The notes under the pieces were generated by a model, which was not told where the DNA came from, ran no database searches, and worked only from the letters and a program-made list of their open reading frames with translations. Of a stretch of DNA of 45,309 bases, positions 30,207 to 37,689 are shown piece by piece. Position 1 is the first letter of the stretch. Each line of letters starts with the position of its first letter. The DNA comes from Phycisphaerae bacterium (GTDB lineage Bacteria; Planctomycetota; Phycisphaerae; Sedimentisphaerales; SG8-4). The stretch spans positions 1 through 45,309 of the forward strand of contig JAUVYQ010000003.1 of the NCBI GenBank assembly GCA_030603035.1, in the 5' to 3' direction. Both the position numbers and the translations under genes were made by a program.

Positions 30207-30845
30207 CTACCGCATAATCCAGCGTTTGCCCTTGTAAGTCACTTTGACATCAGACCTTAGGGCTGTATCACCCCTCAGCTTATAGCTCAATTCAAGCGTC
30301 TTTCTCAGGAAAACCTTGACCGGCTTACCCGTCTTGTCTTTCGCTATCGGATGGTCGATAGCAGCCGTCTCGTTACTCAAACCTGTTATAAATACTTTTA
30401 TATTCTGGGCTTACGCGTCAAAATCAGGCCAGATAATCGCGATATCTTTCGTGTTATCTTCGCCCTGAAGTACCTTATTACCCGCCTTTTCCAGCGATTC
30501 GAGAAACGGATACCGCCTCTGATGACGTCTCTTTATTTGCTCAAAAACCGCTGCCGACGTGGCCCTGCCTGCCGGTATAATTTCAAAGGTATCCGTCATC
30601 AGGTCGCATTGGGGATAGAAATCAACATCGCGATTTGTCTTATTGGTGAGCGTTATTATCGTGTACCAGAACCGTCTCGGCTTGCTATTGGCGCCTGGCC
30701 GAAGCGCGATTTGCTGCGGATGCTCAAATGTTACATCTACCGTCCAGTCATCCGGGCCGGGCACGATAGCCGGCTCAGGCGCAGCCAGACAAACACAGGC
30801 CGCTACCGCCCAGGCTGCCAACGTCCCATAAACAAAGCTTTTCAT
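30207..30845 (-). pseudogene. Secreted protein gene broken by one in-frame TAA
   Basis: From the ATG at 30845 (GAGGGG upstream) the frame encodes a signal peptide (SFVYGTLAAWAVAACVCLAA) and a beta-rich domain (WTVDVTFEHPQQIAL, WYTIITLTNKTNRDVDFYP). It meets TAA at 30411-30413 and then continues in the same frame for 67 sensible residues (AQNIKVFITGLSNETAAI ... VTYKGKRWIMR) to TAG at 30207. The part after the stop continues the fold (strand FLRKTLELSYKLRG), so I read this as one 212-residue gene with a nonsense mutation. A sequencing error or stop-codon read-through would look the same. Confidence 0.7.
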
Positions 30846-31155
30846 CGCATACCCCTCATCAGAAAACACTGCACTTTGCACTTGTTATGCCTTAACCACC
30901 GTTTTACGTATTCTACAATAAAATCGCCGCTGAATCAAGCATATTTTGCCTCTTATTTGAAGTTGGCGTATCCAACACCATCATCGACCTTTTATCTTTT
31001 TTTTATTTTTACAATTTTTTATTGTTTCTACCCTGTTCTTATATCCTAAAACGAATACGGAAAACCGTTGCCTGATAGAAAAAATTAAGTTATCTTATCC
31101 CGCAGCCGGATAAATTTGGGTTTTAATCCGCCGTTAGGCAGACAGGGCTAATTCA
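30846..31155. other. Gene-free region upstream of mgtE
   Basis: AT-rich with T-runs near 30992-31025. The last 50 bases contain CCGTTAGGCAGACAGGGCTAA, which slightly recalls the M-box magnesium riboswitch core, but the rest of that structure is not there. No gene. Confidence 0.4.
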
Positions 31156-32556
31156 ATGCCGGACGAACAAAAACAACTATCGCAGCAGATATTATTGCAG
31201 CAGATTGAGTTCTTGCTCGAAGCAGACGACACCTCCGGCTTAGGCCGACTGCTCAGTGGCCAGCGAAGCAGCGATATTGCTGAAATCGTAGAGCTTCTCG
31301 ACAGTGAGCAAAGACGCACCATCTTCGATGTATTGGACAAACCAACGTCCGCCGAAGTGCTGGAGAAGGTCGATGAAGCCACCAGAGCGGAGTTCTTCGA
31401 GCTGCTCGAAGAAAAAGAATTAGAGAGCATCGTTTCTGAGCTTGACCTCGATGATGCCGCCGACCTGCTTGCGGAGCTGCCGGATGAGCTGAGCCAAAAA
31501 GTCCTCAAGAACATAGAGCCGGCCGAGTCAGCCAAGATTAAAAAACTGATGAGCTACTCCGAAGACTCAGCCGGCGGGATTATGGACCCCGTTGTAATCA
31601 GTGTACCCGAGGATGCCACCGTCGCCGAGGCCATCAGTAAAATCCGTGCCGCCGAAACTGATGAAGATTTCTTTTCCGTCTATGTTGTAGATAAGACCGG
31701 CCGGTTCCTCGGAGACGTCCGCATCCGCCTGCTGCTGACCGGCCCAGAAAGCACAAAGATAAGCGGCCTGATTGACCCCGATACCATTTACGTTACCGCC
31801 AATGCCGACCAGGAGGAGGTCAGAAACATATTCAGTAAAAACGACCTGATTGTTGCGCCGGTTCTCGACAAAAACCACAAACTTATCGGCCGAGTCACCG
31901 CCGACCGTATCATCGAGGTCGCCGAAGAAGAGGCCGCAGAGGACTTATACACAATGGCCGGCACAGACGCCGACGAGCTCGACAAAATATCCGTTTTCCA
32001 CGCCGCACGAGTCAGAATGACCTGGCTTTTGCCCTGCTTAATCGGTACCGGCATAACCGCTTTGGTCCTGATGTTCTTCTACGAGAAATTCAACATAAAG
32101 AACTTGTCTTTGGTCTATACTGCTGCATTTGCTTTTGTCCCGATGATTGCCGCCATCAGCGGCAACGCAGGTCTGCAAACTTCTGCCATTGTTGTTTCCG
32201 GCCTGGCAACAGGTCACCTCGCCGCATTGAAATTGAGCCAAGTCTTTACGAGGGAAGTGCGAATTGCGCTTCTTGTAGCGCTAAGCTGCGGCATCATAGG
32301 AGGCGTAGCTTGTGCCATTTTAATCAGCTCCAGGGCCACCGCCGCCATCACAGAACCCATCCGGATCATTTTTGCCTTCGGGACCGCTATGTTCTCAGCC
32401 ATAATGGTCGCCACCACGCTTGGATTATTTCTGCCGTTTTTGTTCCGCAGAATCGGCATAGACCCGGCTATAAGTTCCGGCCCGCTGGTTACAACCGCAA
32501 ACGATTCGATAAGCGTCGCAATCTATATGACTCTAACACTGCTGCTTGTTCAGTAA
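31156..32556 (+). CDS. mgtE: Magnesium transporter MgtE
   Basis: 466 residues, normal length. A cytosolic N domain (about 20-130, with LLSGQRSSDIAEIVELLD and LLAELPDELSQ) and two CBS domains (about 135-265, with YSEDSAGGIMDPVVISV and LIGRVTADRIIEVAEEE) act as the magnesium sensor. The membrane domain follows with five helices, including FVPMIAAISGNAGLQTSAIV and GPLVTTANDSISVAIYMTL, the latter carrying the conserved pore Asp. It mediates magnesium uptake gated by cellular magnesium. A zinc-ribbon gene follows 12 bp after and is probably co-transcribed. Confidence 0.95.
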   Translation: MPDEQKQLSQQILLQQIEFLLEADDTSGLGRLLSGQRSSDIAEIVELLDSEQRRTIFDVLDKPTSAEVLEKVDEATRAEFFELLEEKELESIVSELDLDDAADLLAELPDELSQKVLKNIEPAESAKIKKLMSYSEDSAGGIMDPVVISVPEDATVAEAISKIRAAETDEDFFSVYVVDKTGRFLGDVRIRLLLTGPESTKISGLIDPDTIYVTANADQEEVRNIFSKNDLIVAPVLDKNHKLIGRVTADRIIEVAEEEAAEDLYTMAGTDADELDKISVFHAARVRMTWLLPCLIGTGITALVLMFFYEKFNIKNLSLVYTAAFAFVPMIAAISGNAGLQTSAIVVSGLATGHLAALKLSQVFTREVRIALLVALSCGIIGGVACAILISSRATAAITEPIRIIFAFGTAMFSAIMVATTLGLFLPFLFRRIGIDPAISSGPLVTTANDSISVAIYMTLTLLLVQ

Positions 32557-32568
32557 GGAGGTAAAATT

Positions 32569-32778
32569 ATGCAGGAGCTTAATTACACCTGCCCGAAATG
32601 CGGAAACACTCAATGTGATGTCGGCGAATTTCGCGCCACCGGCGGATTCCTGAGCAAAATATTCGATGTACAGTCAAAACGCTTTACAACCGTAATATGC
32701 ACAAGGTGCCAGTACACCGAAATCTACAGGGCAACGTCCAGCATGCTCGGAAACATCTTCGATTTATTCACTAACTAA
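32569..32778 (+). CDS. Zinc-ribbon protein
   Basis: 69 residues. YTCPKCGNTQCDVGEFRATGG and TVICTRCQYTEIYRA form a two-knuckle ribbon (CxxC ... CxxC) in the style of COG3478-type small zinc-ribbon proteins, followed by a hydrophobic end (LGNIFDLFTN). AAGGAGG upstream is strong. It follows mgtE closely. Function unknown. Confidence 0.85.
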   Translation: MQELNYTCPKCGNTQCDVGEFRATGGFLSKIFDVQSKRFTTVICTRCQYTEIYRATSSMLGNIFDLFTN

Positions 32779-32820
32779 CGGGCCCGCTCCCTGCTTCGCC
32801 TTTTTATACGACGGTCAATC

Positions 32821-33135
32821 TCAGTAATCTTTGAAATCTTTCATCCACTCCGGCCAGCCGCCAGACCAGCCGCTTGTATCGAACTTCCGATGCCACTTCA
32901 ACTTCCACAGTTCCTTAAGTCCTATCTTCCTGACAGAGAAATCCACAAAAAGCCCGTTTATCCCCGCATTGTGCCGGTCGAGGCAGAAACCCTGAATATT
33001 CATACCCAGCAGCCCAAATTCACATGCGCCATCATATTCCGGAGGTGCGTCATAGTCCTCCGGAAGCCCTCCGAGCCACGCACAATCCAGGAACAGCGGT
33101 ATATTGCTCGCACCATTAACACCGGCACTCCGCCG
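32821..33135 (-). pseudogene. C-terminal remnant of an H-X9-DG prepilin-type protein
   Basis: The frame opens right after tandem TAG codons (33136-33141) and runs 104 residues to the stop at 32821. It encodes NIPLFLDCAWLGGLPEDYD, GFCLDRHNAGINGLFVDFSV, RKIGLKELWKLKWHRKFD and WPEWMKDFKDY. This is the usual C-terminus of Phycisphaerae type II secretion/prepilin-like proteins, where the H-X9-DG motif (here H-x9-F-V-D) and the W-K-L-K-W-H-R stretch are conserved. The N-terminal prepilin signal and helix are gone. An ATG at 33003 would give only the last 60 residues. Confidence 0.75.
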
Positions 33136-33507
33136 CTACTATGAAAAACCTCTGACCACTACTACTGGTCTTTGACAGCTCAATTGATGGCTGTCATTCC
33201 CGCGAAAGCGGGAATCTGCGCTCTCGGCGACCTCAGCGGCTAATAAAAAACCGGTGTTAATCCGTGTCTAACTTCTCTGCGTAATCTGCGCAATCTGCGT
33301 CTAATTTTTTCTTTATGTCTTCGTGTCTTTGTGGCTAATTCTTATCCTGAAATCCGTGTCAATCCGTGTCTAAAATAACAGTGTCAATCCTGTCTAAAAA
33401 AACTCTCTGCGCTCTCTCCGTAAGGAGTCCCAAGGATAGCGTTCTCTGCGGTAAAACTTTTTTCGAGTATCAAGCATCCAGAATCCAGCATCGAGCTAAT
33501 TTTTTTC

Positions 33508-33536
33508 TTGACTTTTGTTTGAATTTCTGTTAAAAT
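33508..33536 (+). promoter_or_regulatory. Strong promoter of a structured transcript
   Basis: TTGACT (33508-33513), a 17-bp spacer and TAAAAT (33531-33536). The transcript would begin near 33543 and run through a hairpin-rich region of about 210 nt before any coding frame. Confidence 0.65.
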
Positions 33537-33701
33537 ACCTGTATGTTTTGCCTGTCCCTTAGGGGCCAGCAGACAAACGATAACCCGCCCGTAGCTTGCC
33601 CGCCTCTGGCGGGGCGGAGATATAGCGGAGAACCGCACGTTTTCGTATCAGCAGATACACGCCAAAAATCATCGTTATTGATTAATGAATGGTGAATAAC
33701 C

Positions 33702-33743
33702 GTGCCTATAAGGCACCTCTACATCTGTAGAGAATCCTCTACA
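33702..33743 (+). promoter_or_regulatory. Alternative hairpins in a leader
   Basis: GTGCC-TATAA-GGCAC (33702-33716) is followed by CTCTACA (33717), TGTAGAG (33726) and CTCTACA (33737). The middle arm can pair perfectly with either neighbour, giving two mutually exclusive hairpins. A T5 run follows at 33753-33757. This is the layout of an attenuator, though the spacing of the T-run is loose. Confidence 0.4.
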
Positions 33744-33827
33744 AATCAGCTCTTTTTATGCAAAACAAAGCCAATTTGCTGGATGCTCAAATGAACATAA
33801 GTTCTGTTTTAACAAAGGATTATGAAA

Positions 33828-33899
33828 ATGAACGACTTTGCAGACGCGGGGAAAACAAACCCAAACAAACCCAATCCCCCCGCCTGCAATCAAAGATGA
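33828..33899 (+). CDS. Possible leader peptide, 23 residues
   Basis: ATG at 33828 with AAAGGA upstream; it encodes MNDFADAGKTNPNKPNPP and a short end. Its TGA overlaps the ATG of the next frame (ATGA), suggesting coupling. Pro/Asn repeats make it look like low-complexity repeat DNA, so this is tentative. Confidence 0.25.
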   Translation: MNDFADAGKTNPNKPNPPACNQR

Positions 33900-34159
33900 A
33901 ACCTGAAATCGAAGTCTCCCTGGCCCCCGGCTCAACACCTCAGCAGCAGCCACGGGCCGCCTACCTGGCCATCTGCCTCGACCTGGCCGAAACCCTCCAT
34001 CAACGGCACCCGGACCAATGGTCACGAGCACTGGCCGCCTTGAACAATTACACGGGACTGCTCAGGGCCCTGTTTGACTCCCCCGCTCCCGCCGCTGCCA
34101 AACTCCGCACTCGTGCCGCCGCCGTGGGAGTCAAAAAGCCCAAAAAGCCAAAACTTTGA
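33896..34159 (+). CDS. Hypothetical protein, 87 residues
   Basis: From ATG 33896: YLAICLDLAETLHQRHPDQW and ALAALNNYTGLLRALFDSPA form two helices, then a basic Ala/Lys tail. The frame is open upstream to an ATG at 33758, but those residues (NLLDAQMNISSVLTKDYENE ... KPKQTQS) look like a dispersed repeat I associate with planctomycete genomes. No family recognised. Translation may depend on the overlapping short frame. Confidence 0.4.
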   Translation: MKPEIEVSLAPGSTPQQQPRAAYLAICLDLAETLHQRHPDQWSRALAALNNYTGLLRALFDSPAPAAAKLRTRAAAVGVKKPKKPKL

Positions 34160-34320
34160 CCGCTGGTTGAGGAAACAGAAAGATAGCTTTGCTAATAAAA
34201 ATCCTATATTGCAATCTGCCTTTTATTTTCTCGACCAGGACGTTGCACTTTGGTATACTTCTGTGGCGAATGTGAAAATAAGATTTTGCCGAATGCTGAC
34301 CAATTAAGGAGAAAGAATGT

Positions 34321-35085
34321 ATGGATTACAGAAGAATCATTCCGTGCCTGGATGTAAAAGACGGCCGATTGGTTAAAGGCATTAACTTTGTCCAGCTCAA
34401 AGACGTCGGTGACCCGGCGGAAAATGCCGCTGTTTACAGCCAGGCTGGAGCGGACGAATTGGTATTTCTGGATATTACAGCAACCCTTGAAAAGAGAAAA
34501 ACCCTCCTCGACGTCGTAAAAAGAACCGTCGAGAAAATTTCAGTGCCATTGACCGTCGGTGGTGGAATCGGCAGTTGCCAAGCGATTGAAGAATTGCTCG
34601 ATATAGGCGCATCAAAAGTATCTATCAATACCGCTGCTGTGCAGAATCCGGATTTTGTTAAGGAGGCGGCCGATGAATTCAGCAGCGAGAGGATCACCGT
34701 TGCAATAGATACCTCCAGCAGTTCACAATTGCCGTCCGGCTTTGAAGTTATAGTTACCGGAGGCACTATCGGAACAGGAATCGACGCTGTCGAGTGGGCA
34801 AAGAGGGTTGAGAATTTAGGCGCGGGGGCAATCCTGCCGACAAGTATGGACGCTGATGGCACACAGGCTGGATACGATATCCCGATGACCAGAGCAATAG
34901 CTGATGCGGTGGCACTGCCTGTAATCGCATCCGGCGGAGCCGGAACGCTCGAACACTTGTACCAGGCCATTGTCGAGGGAGGGGCAGACGCCGTTCTTGT
35001 GGCCTCAATAGCACACTTCGGAAAGTACACTATAACGCAAATGAAAGAGTACCTGGCCCAGCGCCAAATACCAGTCAACCTTTGA
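34321..35085 (+). CDS. hisF: Imidazole glycerol phosphate synthase, cyclase subunit
   Basis: 254 residues, normal length. The catalytic aspartates are D11 in IIPCLDVKDGRL and D130 in ITVAIDT. Phosphate-binding loops include VGGGIGS and SGGAGTLEHL; TSMDADGTQAGYD is the conserved second-half motif. It forms imidazole glycerol phosphate and AICAR from PRFAR with ammonia from HisH, in histidine synthesis. The start has AAGGAG upstream, and TATACT at about 34252-34257 is a probable -10 box. No other his gene is nearby, so hisF stands alone here. Confidence 0.97.
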   Translation: MDYRRIIPCLDVKDGRLVKGINFVQLKDVGDPAENAAVYSQAGADELVFLDITATLEKRKTLLDVVKRTVEKISVPLTVGGGIGSCQAIEELLDIGASKVSINTAAVQNPDFVKEAADEFSSERITVAIDTSSSSQLPSGFEVIVTGGTIGTGIDAVEWAKRVENLGAGAILPTSMDADGTQAGYDIPMTRAIADAVALPVIASGGAGTLEHLYQAIVEGGADAVLVASIAHFGKYTITQMKEYLAQRQIPVNL

Positions 35086-35164
35086 ATTAGCTACTTATTA
35101 TTGCACATATACTCTGCGGTCCTAAGACTACACTTCTGTCTTGAGTCTTGCTCTTGTGTCTTGT

Positions 35165-35350
35165 TTTCAGACAATTCCCAAAAGTCGCTGCCTGAATTGG
35201 CCGATAGGAGGAGGGTTAGCGGGCTGAGTTGCTATCGTGTTGTTCACCCCGTTAGAAGCCCTGACCCGGGCTGCGAGAGTCGGCGTTCACAACCTACTTC
35301 TAAAGGGGCTTACGGAAAAGGGTTGGCGATGTTTGGCAAATTCAAAAAAA
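35165..35350 (+). ncRNA. Structured RNA candidate, possibly 6S-like
   Basis: No protein is credible here, but the region folds. GAATTGGCC (35194-35202) can pair with GGCAAATTC (35335-35343) with one mismatch, closing about 150 nt. Inside, GGGTTA-GC-GGGCT pairs with AGCCC-TGACCC. The stretch TTAGAAGCCCTGACC...CTGCGAGAGTCGGCGTTCAC resembles, by eye, the 3' half of bacterial 6S RNA (AGAAGCC...CTGCGA...CATTCACC in E. coli). An A8 run follows. Ends are approximate and the 6S label is a guess; a mRNA leader or other small RNA is possible. Confidence 0.35.
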
Positions 35351-35832
35351 ACAGATTACCCTTGAAAATCGAGCCGTTTACTATTCACTGGTATCCGAGC
35401 AACAGAAGCTGTGTAAATACAGGCCGCCGAAAGGCTAAACCTCAGCATATGCCGCCCTTAATGGTTCGCAAGGCCGATTGGCGCCGATAAAATACCTCTT
35501 ACAGGCGGATATTTTCAAACTCGAACACCCAAAAGACCTACTTTTTGCGAAAAAAATCGTAAGACAATCGATAGCCAATAGTCAATAATCAATTTCTGCA
35601 CCTCTAAGTGCCTGCAAATAAAGTAGTTACATTAAATATGATAATTTGGGAAACCCAGCACATTCTAACGCACCTTGCCTATTTTAACTAAAGTTTTCGC
35701 TTAGCATCCTCCGATACTTATATTGCTCATTATAGCAAGTTGCCTATTTTAACATCTATGCAGCTGTGGATAGGCTTTCGTGGTATAATAGGCAATATAC
35801 ATCAAGTGGAGAGTATTTTGGGAGATTGAATT
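35351..35832. other. Gene-free region with operator-like repeats
   Basis: It continues the hisF-B12 spacer. No coding frame is supported. The notable content is the repeated TTGCCTATTTTAAC motif near the next gene, listed separately. Confidence 0.45.
35675..35795 (+). promoter_or_regulatory. Promoter with three TTGCCTATT operator-like sites
   Basis: TTGCCTATTTTAAC occurs exactly at 35675-35688 and 35740-35753. An inverted near copy (TATAATAGGCAA, 11 of 12 matches) lies at 35784-35795 and overlaps the TATAAT -10 box (35784-35789). This layout suggests a repressor that blocks the promoter and may loop to upstream sites. The gene served is the B12-binding-fold protein at 35833. Confidence 0.5.
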
Positions 35833-36561
35833 ATGATAAAAGATGGTATTCTCGAACGATATTTAGACGCCTTGCTCCGAGGTGATAGAAAGCAATGTCG
35901 AGCCGTTGTAGAAGAAACCCTCCAGAGCGGCACGCCCGCTAATTCGGTTTACCTGGATATCACATGGCCCATTATGAAGGAAATCGAAAGACTATTACGC
36001 TCAGACAAAATTACTTCCACAGAGGAGCATTTGGCCACCCGAATTAATCGCACAATTGTGGACCAGCTCCAGAATAAACTACCGCGCAGGCCCAGCAAGC
36101 ACAAAAAAATAGTCGTATGTTGCGCGCCAAACGAACTGCAAGAACTCGGTGCTCAGATAATGGCTGACCTGTTCGAAAGTGACGGCTGGGAAGTCAGATT
36201 TCCAGGCGGCGGGCTGACTAACGATGACATCCTTGCCTTCATAAACGAATATGCCCCTGACATTCTTTTAATCTACGGCACCACTCCAAAGCAAGCGCCG
36301 GATGTGCGGCGACTGATAGATACCATAAAAGATGTAAACGCCTGGCCTTATATGCGGATAATGGTTTCGGGTGGACTGTTCAACCGCGCAGAAGGACTGT
36401 GGGAGGAAATCGGTGCCGATTTATTCGCTTCTACAGCGCTCGAAGCCCTGCAGGTAGCTTCGAATGATACCCCAATGGAGCACTACGAGCGAAGAACAAT
36501 AAACCGCCGAAAGAAAAGATACAAAAAGACGGCCCGAAAAGCGCCGGTGCCGGTTAAATAG
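35833..36561 (+). CDS. B12-binding-fold protein (CarH/methyltransferase-like) lacking the usual His
   Basis: 242 residues. A helical cap (residues about 1-85, with EEHLATRINRTIVDQLQ) and a Rossmann-like domain (about 90-215, with IVVCCAPNELQELGAQIMAD, FPGGGLTNDDIL and IMVSGGLFNRAEGL) match B12-binding modules of CarH, MerR-type sensors and corrinoid proteins. The cobalt-ligating motif E/D-x-H-x-x-G reads ELQELG, so the histidine is replaced by Gln. It may bind cobalamin base-on or not at all. No DNA-binding or kinase domain is fused. The Arg/Lys-rich C-terminal tail (about 220-242) could bind nucleic acid. GGGAGATTGA precedes the ATG. Confidence 0.8.
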   Translation: MIKDGILERYLDALLRGDRKQCRAVVEETLQSGTPANSVYLDITWPIMKEIERLLRSDKITSTEEHLATRINRTIVDQLQNKLPRRPSKHKKIVVCCAPNELQELGAQIMADLFESDGWEVRFPGGGLTNDDILAFINEYAPDILLIYGTTPKQAPDVRRLIDTIKDVNAWPYMRIMVSGGLFNRAEGLWEEIGADLFASTALEALQVASNDTPMEHYERRTINRRKKRYKKTARKAPVPVK

Positions 36562-36667
36562 TAGCTCGATGTTGAATGCTGGATGCTCGCGAAATGGTGA
36601 GTAGTTAAATGGTGAGTGGTGAATAACTACATAAGAGCTTAAGGCATAAGTACACAAGAGCATATAT

Positions 36668-36720
36668 CGTCGCCGTAGTGGCGACGGGTAAACGACCCCG
36701 CAATAAATTGCGGGGCTAAA
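36668..36720. repeat. Two-hairpin repeat, complete copy
   Basis: CGTCGCCG-TAGT-GGCGACGG, then TAAACGA and CCCCGCAAT-AAATTGCGGGG, then CTAAA. Other copies: 29041-29090 (reversed), 39636-39660 (first hairpin), 41128-41180, 43099-43150, 44980-45006 (second hairpin) and 45016-45062 (second hairpin, interrupted). Confidence 0.85.
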
Positions 36721-36770
36721 TCCTATGAACTGGAGCCTGTCAAAGGTATTTTTTCACTTTTTTCTCCCGA

Positions 36771-36826
36771 GTATTTTCCGCCTTTGGCCCTTTCGCCAGA
36801 TAATGAGGGGCGAAAGCGGAAAATAC
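36771..36826. repeat. Long imperfect inverted repeat
   Basis: GTATTTTCCGC (36771-36781) with GCGGAAAATAC (36816-36826), plus inner arms TTTCGCC (36791) and GGCGAAA (36809). A 9-bp bulge separates the left arms. It could be an IS end or a terminator without T-run. Confidence 0.6.
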
Positions 36827-37066
36827 GATACTCACTTTTGTATCGGTTTTGTGTATCAGTAACAGTAGCGGGACGATTACTTCGGGTTGGGGTCCCACAC
36901 TCCTATTCGTGCTCGTTACAAGACGGCACATGAGATTACCTGCGGGGACAGGCCCTATTCTACGTGACGCGATGCTGTTATCAGCTCGCAATTTAGCCCT
37001 CAGGGTCCTATCTTTCATCCCGCCAACCATTTTTTATAATCTCCGATACAATTTCATTTCTTTACA

Positions 37067-37635
37067 CTACTGCAGGTAACAATACTTGCTGATCAGTTGT
37101 TCATTAAATAGCTCGCCGGTGGTCAGCATTGCCCGGATAATAGTTAGTAGTTTACGAGCGACTGCGATGATGGCTATCTTTCTTCGTTGTTTTTGTCCGC
37201 CGACAACGCGCTCGTAGAAAGCCCTCAATGATGGGCTTTTCTTAATAACACGCCAGGCGGCTTCTACGATTAGCCATCGCACTACCGATGGTCCCTGTTT
37301 GCTGATATGGCCCAGCCTGCGATTTGAGCCGGACTCGTCCAACCGGGGTGTAAGACCGAAATATGCGCAGTACCGTTTGTTTTTTCGGAATCGTTTTATG
37401 AGGTAGCCGCTGGTCGCGTTAGGGGGATTAACCACTGGCAGGAGTGGATCAGGGCTTGTGCCGCTGACCTCGAAGGTCAGATGCAGTTTTTCAGCCGGCC
37501 TGCATTGCTGTTCGAGGAAGTTTTCCATCTGCCCAATGTTGTTTTCAAGGTCGTGAACCGATCCTTTTTGCCTTTTTGCACGACACACGCTACTGTTTTC
37601 TTGCTATCTACATCAAATCCGATATACTTATCCAT
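37067..37635 (-). pseudogene. Degenerate IS110-family transposase
   Basis: The start at 37635 (AGGAGG upstream) encodes MDKYIGFDVDSKKTVACVVQ, the N-terminus of IS110 DEDD transposases with the first catalytic Asp. A frameshift near 37550 is needed to continue into ENNIGQMENFLEQQCRPAEK and LHLTFEVSG. Then about 150 residues are missing, and the C-terminal Transposase_20 part follows (YCAYFGLTPRLDESGSNRRL, SKQGPSVVRWLIVEAAWR, IAIIAVARKLLTIIRAML). IS110 transposases are about 340 residues; under 190 remain, so it should be inactive. Its upstream flank runs into the hemC 3' end. Confidence 0.85.
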
Positions 37636-37689
37636 TGTGAGCCTCCTGTGAATAAAGGTTATTGTGGCGTAACTTTACGACCACGTATT

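Larger units (their letters stand above)
33136..33757. other. 620-bp gene-free region: repeats, promoter, structured leader
   Basis: 33193-33216 is the GTCATTCCCGCGAAAGCGGGAATC palindrome. 33215-33455 holds several CCGTGTCTAA/CTCTGCG repeats. 33463-33494 is a degenerate heptamer run. A promoter (33508-33536) and a hairpin-rich leader follow. About 33590-33620 has a CCCGCCTCTGGCGGGGCGG hairpin. Confidence 0.65.
36562..37066. repeat. 500-bp gene-poor region with repeats
   Basis: 36565-36640 has heptamer-like words (GATGTTG, AATGCTG, GATGCTC; GGTGAGT). 36668-36720 is a full two-hairpin repeat. 36771-36826 is an inverted repeat. A 96-codon minus frame (36740-37030) exists, but I cannot support it. 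Confidence 0.6.

Noticed and set aside
31090..31155. M-box magnesium riboswitch upstream of mgtE
   Set aside because: Only CCGTTAGG...AGGGCTAA recalls the core. The long conserved stems and the rest of the aptamer are missing in the 310-bp spacer.
35329..35490. Plus-strand frame starting MFGKFKKNRLPLKIEP
   Set aside because: It overlaps the 3' stem of the RNA candidate, has no ribosome binding site and no recognisable fold.
36740..37030. 96-codon minus-strand frame
   Set aside because: No ribosome binding site or recognisable domain, and it runs across a long inverted repeat near the IS110 remnant.
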